Assembly: GCA_030340625.1 (NCBI GenBank)
Contig: JAOPHQ010005136.1
Coordinates: forward strand, 82,501-146,500
Reading direction: 5' to 3'
DNA length: 64,000 bases
From: Merluccius polli
Taxonomy: Eukaryota > Chordata > Actinopteri > Gadiformes > Merlucciidae
Shown here: positions 52,716-63,594 of the stretch, piece by piece
Position numbering within the stretch: position 1 is the first letter of the stretch
How the letters are laid out: each line of letters starts with the position of its first letter
Notes under the pieces: generated by a model
Database searches by the model: none
What the model was told of the DNA's origin: nothing
What the model saw: the letters and a program-made list of their open reading frames with translations, nothing else
Position numbers and translations under genes: made by a program

Positions 52716-55632
52716 CCTCTTCACAGGAATGAGCTGTCCGAAATAATTTGTTGCACCACCCGTCGAAAGCCAACGCTTCCTCCCAGTTGGCGTAAAAATA
52801 AAAAGAAGAAGAAGAAAACATCCGCGCTTACTTTTGATGTATTGCATCAAGTCGGTGATGCTGCCGTCGGCACCGATGTGCTGGCTGTACCCGGGCTGAC
52901 CCGGCGGTCCCGGGGGTCCCGGGGGTCCATGGACGATGCGATCAGTGTACTCCCTCACGATGTCCCGGAGCAGACCGTGAGCTGGACCAGGAGAACCGAG
53001 CGGTTAGGATGTAGGAGTTGAAGAGGCTCACGTGTTGGTGGTCCCCCAGATGGACGTAATAACATGCTCTGTTCGATTGTGATGCCTCTGAGCTTGTCTG
53101 TAACGTTTCATTGGTCCAAAAGCGGCCCCTAAAGCATCTATGAATGAATGTGTGGGATTTTGAACGTCGTCTTATGTGTCCTGTTGACTCTGAGCCTTTC
53201 AACAGACACGAGTAGTAGTACTATTTTTCAACTCAACTTTTTGTGATCACTCCCTGTCTGTCCTACAGTATAATTTAAATCAGTGTACAACATAGTGCTG
53301 ACATATTCGGCAGGATTGGCGTGTGACCTACTTATCAAGCCCCGATGAAAGGCAAGGTCACTCACATCTTATGTATTCCACCAAATCCGTGGCGTTTTCA
53401 TGGGAGCCCACCCAGCGGCCCGGAGGCCCCCGGACAACGCCGCCGTCAGACTGGTCCCGTATAACGTCCCGCAGGAGACCTCGAGCTGGAGATGAGAATA
53501 TATATATAGAGTTTAGTCAAAGACAAAGCCTGCGTTAGATAAGATTACAAGACTGTGTTAGTAGATGGACAAGATGGCGACTCGCTACATGCTGCTTAGA
53601 GGGACGATGTGTCCTTTGTCCGAAGGCAGGGAGAGCCAGAGCACAAGTATTTCATTGTATTTTTAATACGCATGCCAATAAATATACAGATGAAATAGAT
53701 TCGATAGATTCATATTCGCTATAATAATGAAGACAGCAACAATGCCACTAATGGGCCTTTATCACAGAGGGGAAACACTATAGGGGAGAAAACAAGTGCA
53801 GTTCATTAACTTAATTATGGGCGTGTAAGCATGCCAGTGCCCATAATTAACAACAGACACACCTATGTGCACCCCTACTACTACACCTCGGCGTAAAAGG
53901 CCCATAATAATAAAGATATATATTTCTCATTTGAACTGGGCAGTGTTTTGGATGGAACAATCATTTCTCCTTCATCTCCTTCAATGATCACACACTTAAA
54001 CGCGAACACTCACATTTGATGTACTCCACGATTACGGCAGCATTTTCTTGGGTATTGACCCACTGGCCTTGTCTGGAGTGTCCTGGGGGTCCGGGTGGTC
54101 CCGGGGGGCCCTGGACGATGCGCTCTGTGTAGTCCCTCACGATGTCTCTCAGCAGGCCGTGGGCTGGAGGGGGGAAAGGACCCAGGAGAGGTTACAGCTT
54201 AAAGACTCAAATCGCAAATCTGATCGGGGTAGACGGTACCAGAGGGGTCGAGGCTAAAACACCTTTTGTTTGTGCAATTGGAGCGAGGAATGGATTAAAG
54301 GCCAGGTTTTGAGGATCGCAGTGGATGAGGAGTGGAATAAATAAAGAGGAGATCAGAAATGTAACTCTTAACATCCACTGTTGCCAATTCCAATTGAACC
54401 ATAAATTGTATACCAACACAACACACGTAGAATTTGCATACAGTGTAGTTCATAACTGCCACTCAGAAATTCAAACTAAATATGCAAATCCTCACCGCAG
54501 GAACTGGAGTCCAGAATCCAGATGTTTTTTTTATGTGCGTCGACCAGTGCAATATGTCACAGCAAAAAATAATGTCCGAGTCTTATGTCTGCCACTCACT
54601 TTTGATGTATTCCACCAAGTCGGTTGCATTTCTATGGGAACCAATCCAGCGGCTGTATCCAGTGGGGCCTATGGGGCCTTGGGGCCCCGGTGGTCCTGGA
54701 GGCCCCTGGACGACATGGTCAGAGCGGTCTCTCACCATGTCCCGCAGAAGACCATGGGCTGGGTGATGACATGAGTGTATTCAGTTAAGAATGAGGATAG
54801 GGAATGATGAGTATGAGTGGAGTAGAGTATAATAGAATAGAGTATAATAGAGTAGAGTAGAGTATACTAGAGTAGATTAGAGTATAATATAATAGATTAG
54901 AGTAGAGGAGGGTCAAGTAGAATAGAGTAAAGTAGAATGCATTGAAAGGTGCGCTCAATAACGCACAGTTGAACACTTGGAGCCGCAGTTGAAAGCTTTC
55001 GATGCAGTGAACCTGTCAAACAACAAACTTCACATCACATCTATTAAATGTAAGGAATCACAGCGAATGTGTGTCCCTTACATTGGATGTAGTCGGTCAC
55101 TCTGGTAGCTATGTTGGCGTAGTCTCCGCTGTCCGCCAGTGTCCTGTGGTAATCGGAGGAGCTGAGAGCAGGCTCACCCCGATCTCCCTTGTGCCCCTGG
55201 GGCCCCGGGGGCCCTGGGGGGCCAGGGGGGCCATGCAGGGATCCCCTCAGCGAGTCACCTGCAGTGGGACATCACAAACAGAATCAGAATCGACTTCATT
55301 GCCAAATAAGTTTAACACGTACGGGATAATGTACAGTGAGCCGGACATTATTGCTAAATAAACCCTGACATGGTGATGCAGGACTCCGACACGACATAAA
55401 CAAAAAAATGGTTAATTGAATAGAAATAGAAAATCGAAAAAGAACGCAATATGTAAAAATATATAAAGAATATGCATGTAAGAGTATGTCTGTTTTTAAA
55501 ATGAAAGAGCTGCACAGTTTGTGCAGGAATGTGCAGGAACATAACGTAAGTGACCAAAAATATATATGACAATTACATTACTGTGTGTATGTATGTATAT
55601 ATGTATATGTGTATGTATGTATGTATGTATGT

Positions 55633-55672
<40 letters not shown>

Positions 55673-57490
55673 AAACCCACGTTTCATGTACTCCTGTAGC
55701 TGTGTCTGTAGCATCTCTCGGTTGTTCTCTGTGTGTTCTGCATAGGACACCAGTCCCCTGCTCACACCGGGGGGGCCCACGGGTCCGGGGGGGCCAGGTG
55801 GGCCTGGAACGCCCTTGTAGCCCACATCTGGACAAGGTCATAGACACACACACACACATGCTCGAGTCATGTTCAAAGGCACACCAGGTAAATTATTTAT
55901 TTAAATGTGGCTCTGCCTAAATGTTTAGCCATCAAACCGATTAACCATTAAACAGGCATGATTTGAGACCAACTCATTCATTCACAGGTTTCTTTTCCAG
56001 TTCTTCTAATGTTTAATGAATTATGAAAGGCAGGGGTTCGCAATCTTTTTCAAGCCAGGGGCCCCTTAGAATGGATACATATTTACAAGGACCCCCTACC
56101 ATTGTTATAGTTTGCAACCTGAATTTAGCCCACTGAAGATGTACCCAAAAAAATATATTGTCCTTGAAAGGACAATATATAGGAATCGTATCAATAACAT
56201 GCATTGGAAATCTGCTGCTCCCCCTACTGGCTCAATGAATTTTCAAGGTATGTCCCCCTTGAAAATAAATGACGCCTTAAGGCCCTTGAGCAATTATCAG
56301 CTGATCAGTTATGTAGGAGTTTTATTCATTATTTCTGATGTAAGGGATAATGTACATCGGCCATTAATGCGAAATAAACTCAGACAGGGTGATGCAGGAC
56401 CCCAACACAAAATATAACAACAAATGATTTTATTTATTTCAAATGATTTTATTGCTTTCGCTAAAAAATGTCAGTTAGATTATTCATAGCAGCAGTCTGC
56501 TATTCAGAAATTACAGACCGTAGAATGCAGTAATTGATTAATCAGAATCGAGTATTCAACAAAACCCTGTAATAATTATTAATAATAACATCATTACATA
56601 ATTAAACTAATAATGGGGAAAGGTGTATATGATTATTGTGAAGGAAAGAGAAGATACATTTTCCAGACTCACTTTGGAGGTAGTCCTGGATTGCTTCAAG
56701 TCTGTATGTGGAACCGCTGTAGATCCCTTGTCCCGGTGCTCCTGGTGAACCTGGTGCTCCAGGGGGCCCCTGGCTGCCGGGGAGACCGGGCACCCCAGGA
56801 GGCCCCTGTGGCCCCACAGAAACCGGGTATCCACCATCTACCATGTGGAAAAATGAGAAGACACAATAGACCCTTTTCACAGGTGTCTTGGTAGAACAAA
56901 CACAGGTGTCGCTCATAACACTAGTTATGGGTCTGCTGCTTTTATGTACCGGTTGGCAGATTCTCAAAAGTATTTTAAGAACAAAAATCATAGTAACTGC
57001 AGTTACAAAGATGGCTTTTCACCACTTACTTCTTCGATAATTGTAAGATTAAATGGGATTCTTGTAATATAAATGTAATATAAAGAGTGTGTGTTCTTAC
57101 TCTGCATCTCTCCAGGAACACCTGGTGCCCCAGGGGGTCCCGGGGGTCCGGGAACACCAGCCATCCCATTCTCTGAAGGAACAGATCAAACAAGCCATAT
57201 CACTCTCATGACCTCTGACCTCTATCTTTAACAGATCGTGTAACACCTTCATTTGTGCTCACCGTTCATGAGGCTGAAGACCCGTTGAGCTAGCTCCTGT
57301 GGGTTGTATCCATAGCCTGCAACCTCCTGTGGGTTGTATCCATAGCCTCCATGACCCGGTACTCCGGGGCTGCCTGGGACCCCTGGGACCCCTGGGGGAC
57401 CTGGGGGACCTGGGGAACCAGACACATACCTCCGCACCTCCTCCCCTGGACATACATGAAGAAGTTAGAGGTCTCCCACTTATCTTGGTT

Positions 57491-57588
<98 letters not shown>

Positions 57589-57714
57589 ACTGTTTGTCTG
57601 CAATGATAACCAGACTTACGTTGTAGCAGGCCGATGATGTCATTGACAGAGACAGATCCAGGTGGACCCGGAGGGCCAGCGGCCCCAGAGCCATACCCCT
57701 GGTCTGGAGCCCAA

Positions 57715-57766
<52 letters not shown>

Positions 57767-60700
57767 TAATAATAACACGATTATGTGGATTGTATAACAT
57801 TGTATAATACAAATGTCATTTTAACTGACAAAGGTAAAGCAAAAATAACAAAATAAAATTCGATTTGGTTTTTAAATCTTTCCATGGGAACCTTATTGAA
57901 GCCAACTTATTAACATATCACTTCAACATTGCATGTTATAGACACACTCCAAACAGACTCACTCTGAATGTAGGAGATGACCCTGCTGGCGATGTCATTC
58001 ACAGACTGATCACCAGGGGGCCCCGGTGGTCCAGGAGGGCCAGCCGGGAGATAATGCATGATGTCACCACCTGCAAATCAGACACAGGTCAGACACGCAC
58101 GCACACACGCACACACATCAGACTGTTGTATTCTCATTCATAGTTCAGTCTGGAGCCTGGCATGAGCAAAACATTTCAAGGCTGACAACGAGACCACTGC
58201 AGTCAGTGGATTGTACTGGACTGTACCTCCCTCACACTTACGCTGCAGGTAGTCTGAAACATACTGGCCCACGTCCACAGGCCCAGAATCTGACCCATCT
58301 CTTCCAGGTGGGCCTGGGGGTCCGGGGGGTCCCGGGATGGCTTGCTGGAGTCTGGCAACCTCAGCACCTGTAGTTCGCAGCACAGCATGTTTTATAAAAG
58401 AGCCATTGGGGTAATACATAAGTAATGTATAATGAGTTTGCTTCAAATACAAAATGCATGAGTCAGGTAGAGACAGAATAATACAAAAGTCCATAGACAA
58501 CTGACATTAAAAAGAACGCTTGTGAATAGTTGATACAAAAAAAAAAGTGGTTGTACAAGATTGCTCATTGAATACATGATACAGTAGAAAATGTAAATCA
58601 AGTAAAATATATAATATAGTACATGGACGTTAGAAGTAAATGCAGAAAAGGGTTTGATCCTACCGTTGTAACCACCTGGTACTCCAGGAGCCCCGGGAAC
58701 ACCGTCCTCACCTGCGGTGTCGCAACACACTTCATTAAAACCACAAATCATCAGGGTGTCACGCATGACCTTAACCGATGCCCTGGAGGCCATAACCAAG
58801 TCATGGTCATAAAAACAGATGCCAGAGAAGCACTACTGTATAGTAGATATAGTTAGCGCTTCTGAATGACATCAGAGTTAGCCCACCTTTAGGTCCGGGT
58901 CGACCCTCTGGTCCGGGTCGACCCTCTGATCCGGGTCGACCCTCTGGTCCGGGTCGACCCTCTGGTCCTGGTGGACCCCTGCTACCGGGCTCGCCTGAAA
59001 GTCCTGGTGGAAAGTTCAGGGTTCAAAGTGTGCAACTCTTATCCCTATCAACAAATAACGATCCATTATCGGAAATAATTGACTACGTTTACTCAAAGCA
59101 TCGTTCAAAAGAAAAAAAATGAGCCAATACAACTATTAAAACCATGCACAATTTTTTTAACAAACACATTCCTAAGAAACATGAAATATTGTCCCTGGGA
59201 GCACCAGAATAGAAACACACCAGCACCAGCTGCGTCCGCTGGTGCGCCGGGTAGACCTGGTTGGCCTGGTTCCCCTGTAAGAACCGTCCACAGGTGAGCC
59301 ATTCATTCTCAATGCCTGATAACACTCATGTTTTACAGTTACTGTGATTTTAACAAACGTTATTCTGTGTACTTTTTACTGTAATTCATTATTGGTCTTA
59401 CCTTGGTAACCCTGTGGTCCTCTTTCGCCTGTGCAAAAAATACATATAGAATATAAAAACAACATTAACATGTTGAGAAGCACCAAAACCAAAAGTACTT
59501 TTGTTGGACTTACCCGTGGATCCTTTACCGCCACGAGGTCCAGGGGGACCCGGGGGTCCAGCAAAGAAGGTTTCTGAAACACAACGGACAGATGTCTCAC
59601 AACTCCCCAAGCACATACGTATTCCCTTATGGTTGTCTTTATGGGTTGAGCTGTAAAGGTCTGTCCTTTCTACCTGAAGTGGGAACAAAGCTGCCCGGTT
59701 CGCCCTTCTCACCTCTGGATCCCGGCTGCCCAATACCTGGGAGAGACCGGACGGGCCAAATCACATTTCAAACCAATAAGCCATTTCATATTGACACATT
59801 ATTGTGTTTATATCATCCTAAGATTGTTTCCAATCCGGGTCTCAGTGCTTTCGTTACTCAAGGCTATTGTCTATTTGGTATTTAGGCAAATGTCTGAATG
59901 TGAGTTTGCAATCCAAACACTTTGCTATAAAAATGTCATGGCACAAAGTTTACCTGGAATACCTGGCTTCCCAGGAGGACCTGCTGGTCCGGGTATTGTA
60001 TCACCTGGAATGAGAGTTTTTTTAAGGTCAATTGACATGTTTACATCTGTATTTTTGTACCAGCCATGAACGTACACTTCCCTACACAAAGATTTAGTGC
60101 AGCATAAAAATAAGAAAAGTGATGTGATTAGATTCAGCAATTGCAGCGATACGTCCATAGCACAGCTGACCAACTGACCAGGATAGCCCTGTTGACCCGG
60201 CTGGCCAGGAGGCCCTGGGGGTCCCGGGGGACCGGGTGATCCGGCAGCTGAGGATAGCCCTGTTTGAAAAAGATCAGCAAAATGAAACATGCATTGACCG
60301 TGCAAAATGAACATATACACGACATAGATACACATATGAACAGTGAGGGCCTTGTATAATTAATAATATAATATATATTCACCATTAGCAGCTGGTGAAT
60401 ATGGTATGATAAGATGAGTAAATAAGCTGACAAGGTGAAAAGGTATTAATAAAGGATTAATAAAGTGCATGTTATCCAGGCTGGTACTTACTAGATCGGG
60501 GGGCGCTGACCGTCTCTGACGTCCTGACACTGATCCCAGGCTCGCCAGGCTCGCCAGGTCTACCTGTCTCTCCCCTCGCCCCCCTCTCACCTTGATCTCC
60601 CTGCTCTCCCTTAGGACCTAATTGAAGAAAACAAATCAAACCAATCAATGACACTTCAATCCTAATATGTGATTCACTTTTTTTAAATGATAATTATTCT

Positions 60701-63552
60701 TTATGATTAAGAATATGGCTTTACCAGATTGTCCAGGGAGACCGGCAGGGCCGGTAGGGCCAGACAGACCAGGGGCCCCGGCGGTGCCTGGGGGTCCTGA
60801 AGGTCCTGGAGGTCCAGGGATTCCCACAACATTGGATCCATCTGGAAACACTTGAAAGCACAGACAACAACAACAATATTAGAATGATCTTTTTCCAACA
60901 GCAATGAGACATTTATACATGAGCGGGAACTAATTTTGTATTAAAGATGCATAGCCCCCACCCCACACACACACACACACACACCTAGCTCTCCCTGATT
61001 GCTAAAGCTAAATATATATGTTTATGTTGAGAATATATAATTCATTACAGCATTCATTCACAATTAATGAATTCATTTTTAAGATATTTGCATGACAAAC
61101 AAACTGCCCAGATCCAAGGCAGAAATGATACATGATGAACTTTAGCCCTCTGGGGATATGAAGACCAAAGCAATGCAGGAAACCAATATCCACACACTAT
61201 ATTAGCGCCTGGTTATTACCTGCACTGAGGATTTTGCCAGGTTCTCCCATTTCACCCGAGAGAAAATAACATTCCTGATTACTAAGCATCTGAAGCAAGT
61301 CATGTTAGGATTTGTTTATTGCATGCTGACTGATAAAAGGCTGTCTCCTTTCATTACCTTTAGTGCCAGGTTGTCCCGGGATGCCAACAGTACCTAGGGT
61401 TAGAAGTAATAATACATTAAGTTAACAACATTTAACATTTCTAAGTTTAAAATCTTGGGGTAAGAAGTAGCATAACCCATTAAGTTAACATACCGGTAAT
61501 GTCTAGGATTCTTCAGAATGTATAGCATCGTAGACAACATTCAGAGTTCAGCCCGTCTACGCAGAAAGGTTTGGGTCCTGTCTAGCATTAACTACCTCCA
61601 AATGAATATTATGGATATTGTATGCCTCTGTGCTCTGTCACAGTATTGTCAAATGTCTGCCTCTAAATACAGATTATTTGAGGCATCTTCCATTTTTTCC
61701 ATTTTCCATCCACAAATGGTAAACCGATCTGGCCATAGCCTAAATATTAACAATCTTAGCTAAATTTAGCCTTTAATAATAAGTTGTACGTATGTTTGTT
61801 GTTGTTCTTTCATGCCGCTGTACAGTAGTAAACATACCTGGTGGTCCTTGAAGTCCAGGAGTGCCTATAAAAAAAATATACGATTTTAAGCATTCAACTA
61901 CTGTCAACTATTAAATTAACCCTTACATTATCTAAAACAGTAATGAAGTGTGCACTGTGTAAATGCTTTGCAGCTGGGTTGTGGTACCTGGGATGCCAGC
62001 ATCTCCAGCAGGTCCAGATGGTCCTCTCAAACCTGGCGACCCAACCGAACCCTGCTCACCTGGGGGTAAGACAGGTATAGGAACTCAACTACCTTGTTTT
62101 TTATTTTATTATCTGGCTTATTCATTCAGTTACTCATATTATTTTAAAATCTTTATTCAAAGATGAAGACAACATCATGTAAACATATCACATGTTTCTA
62201 TAGCATTTCTCCATTGCACTAATAAGAAAAAAAGTGAAGAGAAGTATCTACCTCTCGCACCCTTTTCACCATCAGCCCCATGTTCACCTGAGGAAGAAAC
62301 AGCCAATAACACCTTAGTAAATGTGTGGCTCGATCACATCCTGATAATATATATTGGTGGAAGTAACAAGGTTAAGTATGTTTGTACTGTTATATATATA
62401 ATATAATAATAGCTCCTCACCCACTGGTCCCTTAGGACCCTTATCTCCAGCAGGGCCTCGCGGTCCAGTTTGTCCAGGTTCACCTTTGGTAAGGGAAAAT
62501 TAGGTAGCTTGTAAAATGCATTATGTTCGAATTCAGTGAAGTTTACATTTTTTTGGAAGTTACTTGTAGTATAGCTGTAGTTGTTTGAGTCCCAGCTGAA
62601 AGATTTTGGGTTCAATCCCCAATGTTGACAGCCTACTGTAGGATTTCTTAAGCAAGATACCTAACCACCCTAAACCTGCTCCTTAGTGAACTGTATCTGT
62701 ATTCAATGTAAGTCGCTTTGGCTTACAATTATAAAAAAGTATCAAGGACAAAGGACAAAGCCCTGCTTGCTAGCACACACCTGCAGACCCGCGAGGTCCC
62801 TTCTCCCCTTGGTCGCCCTTGATACCCTGTGGCCCTGTTGTCCCACGGTCACCTGGATTCAAAGTGAAAAAAGAAAGGAGATTGAAGAAACTGAAACACT
62901 TGTTTCTTTGTAATGGACATGAACACTACAAGCAAATTACTTATCATTATTATGACATAGTACACCTTAAATGGTCTCCAAACCTTTCCCAGAGCTGTAC
63001 CCCCTAACATCTCACAGTATGTTGTTGTAAAGATAACCATTGCCCAGTGCTGCTAACACTTCTCTTCTAAGCACTGTGTGAACCTACTTCCAGTGTCAGA
63101 AATTAACTGGAATTGCCTTATTTCAATATTGTATTACAATGTTGCTTTGGTTCAAACCTTGCAAACAAAAGGCAAAACGTCTGCATTTGGTTTTGTACCT
63201 TTGGGTCCAGGAGACCCTGCCTCTCCACGGAAACCTTGTGGACCAGGAGTTCCTGTTGATGACAAGTATGTCAACTAATGACTGTCAACGCTACCACAAT
63301 GCAACAGTCTAATGTTAATGTCTAATATGGTGCTTACCAGGGATTCCCATAGTGCCTTGCATGCCCATTTCACCTGCATTACAGAAGATATAGGCATGTC
63401 ATAGGTAATAGCATTATCAATTACTGCAAATAAAAACACATTAGGCCATTGTGAAATTGATTCGAATGATGTTAAAGGACAATACCGGTCTGTGATCTAA
63501 CCAAAGTAACCGTCTCTTATGGCTACACTAATCCATCCATTTCCTATATATA

Positions 63553-63594
<42 letters not shown>

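Noticed and set aside
52359..52958. 199-codon frame fusing collagen sequence to an RT-like C-terminus
   Set aside because: The collagen part ends at a proper donor (52,831). The rest is intron, a CA repeat and an L2 fragment that happens to stay open.
57299..57626. Plus-strand ORFs across COL17A1 exons
   Set aside because: Antisense of Gly-Pro-Pro-rich coding sequence plus a GT repeat; no splice or start support.
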